From NCBI GenBank assembly GCA_021234155.1, contig JAJEKV010000026.1, positions 16,420,283-16,484,282 of the forward strand: a stretch of 64,000 bases of DNA. The letters run 5' to 3'. How positions within the stretch are numbered: the first letter of the stretch is position 1; each line of letters opens with the position of its first letter. This DNA is from Isoetes taiwanensis (lineage: Eukaryota; Streptophyta; Lycopodiopsida; Isoetales; Isoetaceae). The notes beneath the pieces were generated by a model. It was given only the letters and a program-made list of their open reading frames with translations, did not search any database and had not been told where the DNA came from. Below, in pieces: positions 20,991 through 32,097 of this stretch. A program made the translations under genes and the position numbers.

Positions 20991-23553
20991 CAGCTGACTT
21001 CGCTATTACGGGATGCAGCGGACAGGTGCTTTGGCAGACCCCCCCCCGCGTCGCCGCTCAGGGTCAGCAACATTCCCACGTAACCGATGGTTTGATGCGG
21101 ACTTAAAGAACGCATGGCGGCAGCTCCGCCACATTCGGATCCAGTACCGCTTGCAGGCCACCACACAATACAGCGCCCATCCCGAAGGACACAAAGGTCG
21201 CGGTACCTTGCCAAGCATCGGGGGGAGATGTTAGGCTGGCGGACACTCATCCTCGAACCTTTGGCCTTGAGAGTGCTTCGAAGGCCAGCCCGACCCTCTG
21301 AGGGACATCACACCGGCGAACGGAGCGATTTGCGGCAGCTCTATGACCCGCCCGGGGGGCAGCGTCGCCCATACCCCCACAGGATGGCCCCCCATTGGTT
21401 CACGTGGGCGAGGATGTTGAGGAGGGCACGAGCGGCCGGCTAATGGGAAGGCAGCTGACCTTCGATGGGTATGCGCCGAGTTACTCAAGTGGGTAAGGGG
21501 GGCAGCGCTTGTGCGGTCCTCACTACCCTGTTCAACGAGCATTGCGGGAGGTTTCCCCAACAATGGACCACAAGCGGGGTTGTTCCCATTCACAAAGGCG
21601 CGACCCACCTTTGTCCCGGCCAATTCTGGGACGATCATGGTCGATTCGGTATTTGCCAAACTGTTGGTCGGCATTCTCGAAAGCAGCAGTTGACCCGCCG
21701 GCGGAGGAGGCGTGAATGTCGCGACCCTCACACGCGGCGGGCTTTTGACCCCGCCACTCAACGATTGACCATATCTTTTCTGGCTAAAGACCGATTGAAG
21801 ACGGCCGGGAATCATCGGCCGGACTTGTATTCTTTACTTTGTGGACTTCGCGCAAAGGCTTTTGATACGGTCCCCCTGAAAAGTGGGCTAGAACTAGCGT
21901 CAGCTGGGGCTCCAGCATGCTGCGTCGCGAGAATGCCATATATCTGAGTTGTATGAGAGTTGTTTTGGCGAGGATGCGACCCGGCGGGCCAAGCATTCAC
22001 CCATTAGTATCGAGGTCCGGCGAGGTTGCCCCCCTCGCCAACACTTTTGGCCTCTACATTGATCGGTTAGAGCCCACGCTTACCGAGCATGGGGATGGCA
22101 TACGGCTTTTGCACCGGTTATCCGCCCGGCTCATCTATGCGGACGATGTTGGCTGGCGGCCCACACCCCGTGCTATGCGGTCTCACCGGATGCCCTAGAC
22201 ACATTTTGTGTCGCTCTGAGACATCTTGCGTCAATCCGCCCAAGACCGGGTGGTTCTCATATCCTCTTCCGTCACCCCATGCCTCCTCCGCACTCACATA
22301 TCGGGGGCGGCTGTGGGCGTCACGCCCACCTACAAGTACCTAGGGGTGGGAGTTCTCCTCCTCTCGCTGAGGCGCGCTTATCCGCTATGGCGACGCAGGC
22401 CGAAAGCGCTTTATGCCATGCGTAACAACAAATACCAGGCGTAGCTATATGATTGGGGCCATCACTACACTGCTCGCAATCGGTCGTAGCCCGCCCTTCA
22501 GACGGGTCGGTTTGGGGCCCGGGCCGCCTTTGGCTTAATTGGAATGACTGGGAGCAAAAGTGCGGCGGTATTTTTGGCACGGGGCACTTGGGTGAAACCT
22601 TCGCCCCTATCGCATTCTCGCTACGTAGTAATCCGATTCTTGCCGCCGCTGGCAGCCTTGATAGACATTATCGCCTATTTTCGAAAAGTGGTTACTATGG
22701 TGATGCTCTGGGCCTCGACCGGGCTTACACCGTGGGCATGAGTCCCCAGGGCTTTAGGCCTCGCTGAGGGGTAGAGATCGGGTTCGCCGGATGGAACGCG
22801 GGCAGGAGCACGTAGATGCGCACCGGGCGGCGCAATGGGCCGATCGTGGCGACCTGGCGGGGAGTACCTAGATGCTTGTTTCCTTGGCAAACTCTGGGGA
22901 CCCCATTGCTCTAGAGCGGTCAAAATGGCCCATTACAAGGAGCACATCAACCCGTGTTAGCCGGGGCCCACTCTACACTGCGTTCCCGTTTTCCCCGCCT
23001 TGAGACTCATTGCCTCCATTCGCCCGGAGTGCCCACCATCTTCGATCGAGACAGGCGGGTGGATTGGGGAGCCCCCCGGGACAAAGGCTCTGTCAGTCTT
23101 TGTCAAGCGGGTGCCATTGAGGATGAGTCTCACACTTTCCAGAGTTGCCCGGTGTTGGTCGGATCCGGGCGAGATCGCGCCCTTAGTACCGGTCGGGCGT
23201 GCCCTTGCATTTGCCGGATGAACACACCGGCCGATCGTGCCCCCGGGGTTATACATCCAGGAGATACTTTGGACCTCATGAGGTCACATTTGCCCCCACT
23301 TTGGCTGTCCGGTGACTAGGCACTCACGGGTGGGGCATGACCGTATATATTGGGATGTTTCTCGCATTTTATATGATTAGCATTACGCTTTGTCGGCCAG
23401 GCCGATTGTTGCCATGGTTTTTCCTCGAAAACCCTTGGTGCGGGGTTTTAATCCGGCAAGAATCCGCTTGCTGCGTTTTTGTATTGGGTCCCATAGACCG
23501 ATTGGTCTCCGTGGACGATAAAAGTACCTTCCTTCCTTCCTTCCTTCCTTCAT
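20991..23553 (+). mobile_element. 5'-truncated L1-like LINE, RT to 3' tail
   Basis: Plus-strand blocks: an inter-domain segment (RSRYLAKHRGEMLGWRTLIL, about 21200-21260), RT fingers (SGVVPIHKG near 21570), palm (DFRAKAFDTVP equivalents near 21840-21870), RLIYADDVGW (22124-22153), YKYLGVGVL (22330-22360) and the C-terminal zf-RVT region (IETGGWIGEPPG, about 23045-23085). It ends with the hairpin AGACC-GATT-GGTCT (23495-23508), GTGGACGATAAAAG and a (TTCC)5 tail. Frameshifts are numerous. It lies inside the relic LTR. Confidence 0.88.
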
Positions 23554-23668
23554 GATGGTATATTATTTTGTGTATGGTTGCTAGGTGCTAACATGTATGT
23601 ACGCTTCTGCTGTATAGGATTCCCATCGAAGGCGTGGAACGAATGACACCTCCGTACCCTTCACCCCG
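23554..23668 (+). repeat. Relic LTR of the chromovirus family, third part
   Basis: Resumes the LTR after the LINE: GTGCTAAC.TGTAT, TTC.GCTG..TAGGA.TCCCAT.GAAGG, GAATGACACC, matching 31880-31960. The last about 120 bp of the LTR are missing. Confidence 0.75.
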
Positions 23669-23671
23669 ATC

Positions 23672-23882
23672 CTTTGAAAGAAACCCAAGAGAGAGAAACA
23701 AACCATATACTATCTAATATCTCTCTCTTATATTACGTTCCAAAATACAAAGGATATAAGTCTCAAATGAAAGGTCATGTCCCAAATGACATGTACAAAA
23801 GTATAAATACTGTATAAGTATTTATGTACAAAAAATACGTGACCATGGTCTTGTCGTATACGTGTCTTAGGTTCCTTACATT
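23672..23882 (-). repeat. LTR (5' part) of a third LTR-element family
   Basis: On the minus strand TGTAAGGAACC begins directly after a PPT-like TCGGAGGGAA (23883-23892). The rest holds TATA-like and pyrimidine-rich sequence. The 3' boundary is uncertain and no partner LTR is in the window. Confidence 0.55.
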
Positions 23883-24167
23883 CCCTCCGACTTAAAGAAG
23901 ACAATGTCCTCATTGTCGAAGTCCCAAGTATTCTTCCAGAATCTCAGGGAAATCTGCCACAAATGAAGATGGTTCCCATTCCGTATCAGGAGGAACTGAA
24001 GTACTTGCCTCGGGCTTGGGATCGCTAGGGGGCACTTCTTTGGGTGGGTCTCTAAGGGGAGATGACCCCACCTTTGGACTGGTACTTGATTCTTTTGGAG
24101 AGCCGTCTTTTCTTAGAGGATACGGGGAGCGCGTTGGCACCACCCGTGGCTTGTCTTCTTTAGGCAT
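23883..24167 (-). pseudogene. 3' coding end of an LTR element, Pro/Ser/Lys-rich
   Basis: An 85-codon minus-strand frame (24167 to 23910) is rich in Pro, Ser, Lys and Asp (RSPYPLRKDGSPKESS) and ends FPEILEEYLGLRQ. Then comes GACAATGAGGACATTGTC, TTCTTTAAG and a PPT-like GGAGGGAA before the LTR. In plant Ty3/gypsy elements a GAGGACGA...TTTTAAG-GGGGAG arrangement is usual just before the 3' LTR, and this resembles it. No RT or integrase remains, so it may be a truncated or non-autonomous element. Confidence 0.5.
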
Positions 24168-25780
24168 CTTAAATAACCTTAAAAAATAGGTAGCATAAGC
24201 TTAAGCTTCTTATGTCTCTCTTAACACTAGAGTTGTCCCTTGATGGACCATAAATGATTCATTTGTACAGTTCACTTTAAAATTCATATAAAATCAATGG
24301 CATAAAATTCAATTAAACCCTTTCTACATGTTAATATATGGCAGTAATGTTGCGTAGGAAAAATAGTTAAAATTGCATATACCCCTAAAATTGAAAGTTA
24401 TGCTTAGGTGAATCAAGGGGGGTCAGGTCCAGTTTGCTTCATGTTTACATAATGTAAAACTGTCTCAATAAAAGGATTTTTTTGATTTTTTTCATTATAA
24501 TGATATTTTTCTATACGAGATAAGGATGAATACACAAAAAACCTTGTTCCATTTTGAAGTCTAGAAAGGAAGATATAGTCAGTCAAACATGACAGGGTCA
24601 AAACAGTTTTCTGTCTTCTGTGGACCAATAATGGTTCCCAGAAGGCTGTTTCAATTAAAATTCTACAACTTTTGCATGAAAGTGATTTCTTACTTCAAAT
24701 TTGGTATATAAATAGTTGACTAATTGCTTCATGCATAAAAAATATTTGTTGGCCTGTAATTTGAAGGTTCAGCTTGGACATATAGTAACAATTTTAAGTG
24801 ACTTTTAATTGATGTTTATTTTGTTATATTTGAAGGAAATTTATCGAAATTGTATGTCATTGAAAAAATCATATATGAATGCTTGTATGGACATGAAACC
24901 AATGAAAAAACAAGTAAAGAAAAAGAGCAAAAGGTATGATCATGATAAATCAATAAAGGTTTCTGTACCTAAGACCATTACTGGTCCACATGTTTATTTT
25001 AAATCAATAACTTCTTTATCTTAGTCGATCTCAAGCTGAATTTTAGGATATCAGTATTTCATGAGCTCCTCTATAAATAAAAAATATCTATTGCTAGATT
25101 TGGGCTAAAACTTTTAGTATTAATTCCAAGTTATCATCAAATGTTTTCCATGTTTGATCTCTAGATTTATACCTTGAGAATAAACTTCAAACACCATATT
25201 TCAAAGCTTCCCAAAGTTAAGAAAGCAATGCAAGATGAACCAAGGAAAAAATATGAAAAGGTATGACTAAAGAACAAGATAGACTGTTATGCCGATGCCA
25301 ATTATTGGTCCGCATGACCTCTCATTTAAAAGTCAAGAACATCATCATCTTAATCAATTCTTTAGAATATAGTTTATACCACATTATATATGATATGAAT
25401 ATGTAGCATTATAACAGGGGGTTTTTTTTGTGTTTTTGTACGCTTTTTGGCATGGTTTTCCTATGATTTCGGTGCTGTATTCATTGGGCCATACTAAACA
25501 GTATTTCTAGAGTGCAGCTTTTCTGGAGCGTTGATGTGGATTAGCTTTAACAATCTAACGGTTCTTATGCCGAGCTCCTTATTCATATGCATGAACCCAG
25601 CAAAGCTCTGTTCTCTAAGCTCTTGTGGTGGTATTACCCGTCGTGCCGTCGCGCTGAACCGTCTCCCTCTATCCTCATCCAACAGTTGTGGTATGGAAGT
25701 TTGTGCTCTTTCATGACAGACAATCTTTCATGGCAGAGATTGGAACAATGCATGATACGGTGTTATTGTGTTTTTGCTGT
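24168..25780. other. AT-rich region, two diverged exon-like blocks, no gene recognised
   Basis: Two similar blocks about 330 bp apart (24868-24990 and 25200-25320) each end in a Lys-rich stretch followed by AAAAGGTATGA (donor-like), and further on TATTGGTCC.CATG. They look like a duplicated exon plus intron start, for example ...KKQVKKKSKR and ...KKAMQDEPRKKYEK. No family is recognisable. The rest holds short frames only. Confidence 0.4.
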
Positions 25781-25814
25781 TTTTTGCTGTTTTTTGGTTT
25801 TTATGCTTCATATT

Positions 25815-26480
25815 GCATTCATCTTTTTTAAACATTCTACACAAAGTGTTGTGTTATTTGGTTTTGGTTCTCAAGATTGTAACGTGCAGGGAGATTTCTA
25901 GCATGGTGAAGTGGAGATGGAAAGAGATCAGGCTATAACATCCTCAACTTCCCCTCTGCTTAGCATCTGTGCATCCTCAACTTCACCTCTGCTTAGCATC
26001 TGTGCCTTAGTACGGAACTGAAGCCCAGAATCTGCATGCCAGACCCAATCCTGTTGTACTGTTTAATCCGGGACAGCGAAAACCTGCATGGCAGGGCCAA
26101 ATCCGAAACCTAGCAATACACCTAGCATTAGAATCTGCATGCCAGGCCCAATCCTTTTCTTGAATCCCAAACATTCCCACTGTATTTATCTTCTTTAAAC
26201 AGTTTACAGAAAGTGTTGTGTTATTTGCTTTTGGTTCACGGGATTCAAACGTGCAGGGAGATTTCTAGGATGGTGAAGTGGAGATGGAAAAAGATCTGGC
26301 TAAAACATCCTCAACTTGCCCTCTGCTTACCATTTGTGCCTTATTACGGATCTGGAGCCCAGAATCTGCATGCCAGACCCAATGCTCTTTGCACTGTTCA
26401 AACCGGGACAGCGAAAGCCTGCATGCCAGGGCCAAAACCGGAACCTAGCATTCTTTTCTTGAATCCAAAACCTGCATAAA
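25815..26480. repeat. About 370-bp tandem duplication
   Basis: 25815-26170 and 26185-26480 share CATTC(ATC)TTTAAACA, AAAGTGTTGTGTTATTTG, ACGTGCAGGGAGATTTCTAG, GTGAAGTGGAGATGGAAA and CAGAATCTGCATGCCAGACC in the same order, with small indels. The first copy has an extra internal 40-bp duplication (CATCCTCAACTTC.CCTCTGC at 25940-26003). Confidence 0.85.
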
Positions 26481-26645
26481 CCTGCATGGCAGCGTGAATC
26501 CGAAGCTGCACGATTCCGAGACTCCTGCACGATTCCGCATGCCAGAACCGATACCCTAACAAGAAAAACTTTGATGATACCCTGCTGGCTTGCTCCCCCG
26601 CCAAACGCAACTGCATAAATCTCCATGGCATGGCCAATCCGAAAA
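26030..26645. repeat. Degenerate minisatellite CTGCATGSCAG-CCAAWCC
   Basis: The motif CTGCATG(C/G)CAGRSCCAAWCC recurs about eight times (near 26033, 26083, 26133, 26363, 26415, 26475, 26535 and 26615), often at about 50-bp spacing, with CATGCCAG and CATGGCAG alternating. It extends past the tandem duplication. Confidence 0.75.
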
Positions 26646-26799
26646 CCCTAACCTCCTGCAAACGCAACTCCTCAGGAAACCCTAACCCTGCCCCAACAAA
26701 TTTGCCTATCCATTTTCTAAACAACTCTGAAATGACGACCTTCGAAACCATCCTTTATTCCTGGAAAACAAAAATGGAACCCCTCCTCTCAAAAACCAA

Positions 26800-26992
26800 C
26801 CATTGCTTAGATTAATATCCAATTACAATTACAAGCTTGTGTTATTCTTACTATAATGCTACATATTCCTTCTAACCTTGTGTTGTCTAACGTGACCAAC
26901 CATTGCTTAGGTTAATTTCCAATTACAATAAAAAGCTTGTGTTTTTCTTATTATAATGCTATATAAAACTTTTAACCTTGTATTGTTTTTTT
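26800..26992. repeat. About 97-bp tandem duplication
   Basis: ACCAACCATTGCTTAGRTTAAT, then CCAATTACAAT, AAGCTTGTGTT, ATAATGCTA and TAACCTTGT occur at 26800-26885 and again at 26898-26985 with about 10 percent difference. Confidence 0.85.
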
Positions 26993-27389
26993 AATGGTCG
27001 CAGCTATTACAATGAGACGAATGGCACGAAACAGACGAGGCTCAACCTCAACATCACGAATGGGAGTTATACAAGCAGAAGGCAAATCAACCAAGATTTG
27101 TATCAAATCTTAAACCACTATCCACTTTAAGTGCTCCAAAACTATTATAATACCTTTGCTATTTTCAATAACTCAATAAATTTCTAAATAAAATGCTTTT
27201 ATAGCATATATAATTATATTACATTATACTTTAATATTATAGTTAGTCATGTTTCATTTTACTATATTCCCTTTTTTTCCTTAATGCTGCATATTACATA
27301 ACACATATTGCTACATGTTTTGGATGTCTTTTATATTCTCACGTCTGTTTTTTTATTTATGGCCCGAAGGGCCAAAAAATTTTTTTAGT

Positions 27390-27846
27390 ATAATAACCAA
27401 CACATAACTACCATTGACATTAATAAATATAACCATTGGATCCAACACATTTAAATTAAAATCCCCCTTAAACCCCCTTTGGTTTGGGTGCATATTCACA
27501 CGGGGGGTGACTCCGGGCATCGAGAGCTGTCGGATTGGCATATTCGCCCCTTATTCCTTAATCTACACCGTACGTAAAGTTCCTCATTTGTGGGGTATGC
27601 AAGTACAAGATTTGCTATACTGTATAACAAGATTCGCAAAATACTATAAGATTTCAACCGGAATACTATATGGTGTTGATTTCGTACGTTCAAAATACAA
27701 TTATAAGGGCTCTCGCTGCCCTACGTCACCCCCCGTGTGAATATGCACCCAAACCAAAGGGGGTTTAAGGGGGATTTTAATTTAAATGTGTTGGATCCAA
27801 TGGTTATATTTATTAATGTCAATGGTAGTTATGTGTTGGTTATTAT
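27390..27846. mobile_element. Foldback (long inverted repeat) element, 457 bp
   Basis: The left arm (27390-27512) and right arm (27725-27846) are near-perfect reverse complements of about 123 bp, beginning ATAATAACCAACACATAAC and ending at the inner CACGGGGGGTGAC. A 212-bp unique core separates them. No clear TSD is seen. The core and left arm recur at 49003-49375 without the right arm. No ORF of note, so it is a non-autonomous MITE or foldback-type element. Confidence 0.82.
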
Positions 27847-29022
27847 GAAGGATTGTCTATCTAAAAGGTAATATCGAAGCACTAAAATTAAGTAGTTAAG
27901 GGCTACTTTGAATGTATGAGAATGTCTACTTACACCTTTCAAAGATTATCTTATAGACGATGAGAAATCATAATATCATTGTAGGGGACAAAATGAATAG
28001 AGCGAGCGCAAATAAATAGAGAAATTTTCTCAATCCAGTTGGTTTAATTCTGGACCTGTAAATTGTCCATGCTTATTTATATTCAAATCTTGTATATAAT
28101 ATATTATTCTAACATGAAATTTGATATTTATATTGCCAACAAAGGTTCAAATTTATAAAAGTTATAGCCTATCATCAAAGTTTATCTACATGTACTATGG
28201 TCCTACTTAGACTACAACACTTTGGAGCGGCCACACATTGACTAACTTTATAATAGTGGAAAGTAAGTAGGTTTCTTCATTTATAAGTTAATATTTTAGA
28301 TAAACTAGAAAAACAGGTACAGAAAGTCTTTTGATCTATTTATTTATAGTCATGGCTAAACATCGTGATATTGTCCTCCATTCATCAATAACCATCACTA
28401 CCTACATCATTGTTGAGTTTTAGACCTATAAGGGTATAATCAACGCACTTTGGAACCTTCCTTTGTGTTCATCCTGTTATATTAGATCTTGTTTAGATCT
28501 AGATAATGCATGGTTATACCCTAGTTATACTATAATTATGTTGATAAAGTAAATTCCTATATAGAGTTAATTAGAATGCATCATTTACTATCCTTATAAG
28601 ACTTATAAATGGGGTTTATTGGAGCACTTTAACCTATATTTTTATTTTGAATTCTGTACAATAATTTCTTTAGTTAATAACGATACTAATATAATATATA
28701 AACATCTAAAAAATTCCATGGACTATAGCTTGTCTAGTTAAGGACTCATTGTCACAAAAATTAAGTCAAAACTTGTAATAATAAGAGAGAAATAATTCTT
28801 GAACCTCATGCGGTATTTTTAAGAAAAATAGGGTTTGGCGAGTTAAATTGATATCAAATGATAGCGGCCAAACATGGAAACATGCAAATCGATATGTTTT
28901 ATCATAATATATCAATTAATTTCATATTTAGCAAGGTTAAGACACTTTTATGCTAGAAAATTGAAGAATGCAGTTCTAGAGTGCTGTAAAAACTGCCAAA
29001 TTCTCCAAAATTTGAACAATCA
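27847..29022. other. AT-rich region, nothing recognised
   Basis: Non-coding in appearance: dense stops in all frames, no repeat partner found in the window. It ends with A at 29022, immediately before the Helitron 5' end. Confidence 0.5.
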
Positions 29023-29222
29023 TCTATCTATATATAATAATAAAGCCGTTTTATGATAGTTTGTGCGCGATCTTGCCCGTTCATTTTGTTATGTTTTATG
29101 ACTTTCATTTTGGGCCGTTTAATAATTATTATTTTATTTTATTTTTTTTGGCTAGGTCAATACGATGCCGTTCGATTTTTGTTAATTTATTCTGCACCAT
29201 TAGATTTGCCGGTTACTTCTTT

Positions 29223-29268
29223 GGAAAAGGCGCGCTCCGGTAATAGGAAAAGGCGCGCTCTGGTAATA
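29223..29268. repeat. 23-bp tandem duplication in Helitron 5' region
   Basis: GGAAAAGGCGCGCTCCGGTAATA is repeated directly with one mismatch (C to T) at 29246-29268. Confidence 0.85.
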
Positions 29269-30491
29269 AGGTTGTGGGTTGGGATGTCTTCTGTGAAGCC
29301 TCAATCTACACCGTGGTCTAGATCCGGCAGCAATTAGCATGGAGCTATTCTATAATAAGGAACTATTACAACACTGCTGGCCCCTTAATTATTTTAATTT
29401 AGTTTGATCCGTTAGATTTACGGTTTTGTTTGACGCGCACTTTTACAAAAACTATTACAGACCACAATGGCTAGGTATTTTCGACCGAGCGGTCCATTTG
29501 AAAGCAAGACGATGAGGCAGATGATCTATACACTGGTGCGTGATTCTAGAACTCATATTAAACACTTGAGAAAACTGAAATTACTTATGATCATTCCGAG
29601 AATTAATTGAAGGTAAAATTCGTGAATGTCGGCTACCATAAAGACCATGCCATACTACTCTGGTGGCCATGAAATCATTATGATGACAACAGTAGTGCAG
29701 GATTTGTTTAAGAACTGTGGAAAGATGGATAAGAAACGCAGGGAGAGGGAAAGGCTTTTAACAGAGTCAACCTAGGCCAACAAATTTTGGCAAGCGAATT
29801 TGGATAATGCTAGCGGATTTTGGCAGCATGCAAGTAGGTTTTGGCAAGGGAGGTTTTTTATTTTTCTTATTAAGAGATTTTCTCCTCTGTCCATAAGTGA
29901 AACGAAGCATTTCTTTTATGTTTCTTTGAAGGTAGAAAATCCCATTGGATTTCTGGAGATGGTGATATCTCATTGAGCCGGTGACTACCGACTTGCATGT
30001 TTCCTCCATTTTACATTTATGTATGCCGGTTTTCTCAGCAAATATAAAGCCTCGCGAGTCTTGAGGTATTGGCTCTGTGTTTCAAGCATTTTGTTTCATG
30101 CATTGCTTTATTTAAAGTATTTGCATAAATGAAATCATGTTTAGATCTGTAGTAGTTTTGAATCAAGAGCATGACATGAAAATGATAGGAAATGGTTGTA
30201 TTTCTGGGGACTCTTCTGAATTGAAATAAATTAGTTGGAAGGGTGTTACTGTATTATTACATTCACAGTGATATATAGAGACCAAGTAGGAAGCACCTTG
30301 AAAGATCCATGTGTTCAACGTTCTGAGGCCACGATTGTTCAGCATATGCAGTTGTCGCAAGGTCTTTATTCATGCATTCTGGCCCGGTATTAACATTGAG
30401 AGGCTGCAGAGATCGGTCACAGCGGAGAAGTTTTTGGCACCACCCATTATCTTTTCATTTCTTCAAAGAGGAGATTGTTAGTTGGAAGGCT

Positions 30492-30496
30492 CCAGA
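30492..30496. repeat. Target-site duplication CCAGA, left copy
   Basis: CCAGA just left of the 5' LTR matches 43605-43609 just right of the 3' LTR, a perfect 5-bp duplication. Confidence 0.93.
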
Positions 30497-32084
30497 TGTG
30501 ACGTTCCACGTATTTATACGGTCTACTATACGGGACACGTACAAATACGAGCACGTCACTCCCTAAAGGTACGCTACCATGGGGGTATGGGAACTTAATT
30601 GCAACCTTACAAAGGATTAAATTAGCTATGCTAATTTAACACATTATTAATAATAACCTATAACCTAGGAAATTAGGATAATTACCAATTGGGAAGGCGC
30701 CACCTGCCCCAATCGATTGGCAAAGATGGGGATTGCCAAGTTTGGATGCCAACTTGACCCCTATCCCAGGATTGACTCAAGATCGACCAAGGAAGGCCGG
30801 AGCTGAGCCATCAACCACCAGAGAACCGCCATACCGCGTCCCCTCGAAGCCACAAATGAATCTTCAACCGCCAGAGATGGAGGCCCATGGGAATGAGTCC
30901 AGCCAAATTCGTAGGTGGCTATGTGAATTCTAGTTAACACTTGGTTGTGTCCGGCTTTTCTCTGTTCTTTTTTTGTAATTCACCATAGAAACTAACCCTT
31001 GTTTGTACAAACAAGTTCTCTTTATATTCAATTTTGGTTCTTACTCAAAGGATGGATTGTTAATTCTTTGTTTGATCCGACTCAAAAGCGGGGGGATTAC
31101 GGGGTAGAGGCCTCGAACCGTATCTGATAGTATGCTCCTAGATAGCGCCCTGTAAAGTCCCATTACTTGCGGCCTGTGCACAAGAACCCACCGGGTCCTA
31201 GATGCTATGGTCTGGCTTAGCACCAGACAAGGAACACAATGGTGACATGAGGGGTGGGGTCTTGCATGAGCATACAAGGCTCCCCGAGACTCCTACAAGC
31301 AATGGGGCTAGGCGATGGCCGGTCACGTTGAGGGCCGGGTATGGGTCTGACACTCCCTGGGTGTAGTGGTGTGATCCGTATGGAGCACCATGCACTTTGA
31401 GTAGATTTAGGGTGAGTAAGTCGGCTACGGATGCGGGGGTCGCTGATGCGGCACGTATTCTCTAGCTCACCCATGGAACCACTGTGATTCTGGAAGGGGA
31501 CGCCTCCCCACTGCCTCATCTCATCGGACCAGGCGTCATGAACCTGGAGTAGGCTCAGAGGGTGATGCCCTGAGTCCTGCGTCTCCGGAAGGCTATAGCG
31601 AAGCCATAGCATGAATTGACCCATCTGCAAAGTGTGCACAGGAGGGGCGGATGGAGTGGACAACCCTAGCCAATGTTCTACGCCAGCCAACGCCATGCCA
31701 AGACTCGGTCTGCTGATCTCTTGAGGCCCAAATACGGTCGATCCCCCACGGAGTCCGGCCCGGGTAGAACCCGGGTTTGGGTGTTTTCTTAGGATTAGAT
31801 GCATATTCTATGCCGTTGGTATTTTGATGGATGTGCCACCCTTCGGGTGGTTATTTATGTATATTATATCGTCTGTGTGCTAACCCTTGTATTCATGCTT
31901 CCGCTGACGTAGGAGTCCCATTGAAGGGGCGAATGAATGACCCTTCATGTCCTTCTTCGGGCCTCATTTCATAGATGGCCCGAAATAGACGGAGGGCCCT
32001 GCTCATGGTGAGATGATCGCCATGGGAGGGGAAAGTCCCCGTATGTATACGTCCGAGGGTCGTATATATTCTGGGAGCGTCACA
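30497..32084 (+). repeat. 5' LTR of the chromovirus
   Basis: 1588 bp, TG...CA. It aligns fully with 42000-43604. Differences cluster at CTG, CAG and CCGG spots and in homopolymers. An older related LTR lies in pieces at 19206-23668. Confidence 0.95.
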
Positions 32085-32085
32085 G

Positions 32086-32097
32086 TGGTATCAGAGC
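32086..32097 (+). promoter_or_regulatory. Primer binding site, initiator tRNA-Met
   Basis: TGGTATCAGAGC, one base after the 5' LTR, is the standard 12-base complement of the plant initiator methionine tRNA 3' end used to prime minus-strand synthesis. Confidence 0.95.

Noticed and set aside
23700..23860. Promoter of a host gene (TATA-like sequences)
   Set aside because: The TATA-like motifs lie in an LTR-like segment next to a PPT, which explains them better.
30163..30360. Leucine-rich-repeat fragment of an NLR gene (LRQLHMLNNRGLRTL, minus strand)
   Set aside because: Suggestive, but a single repeat of about 20 residues without neighbours is too little to call.
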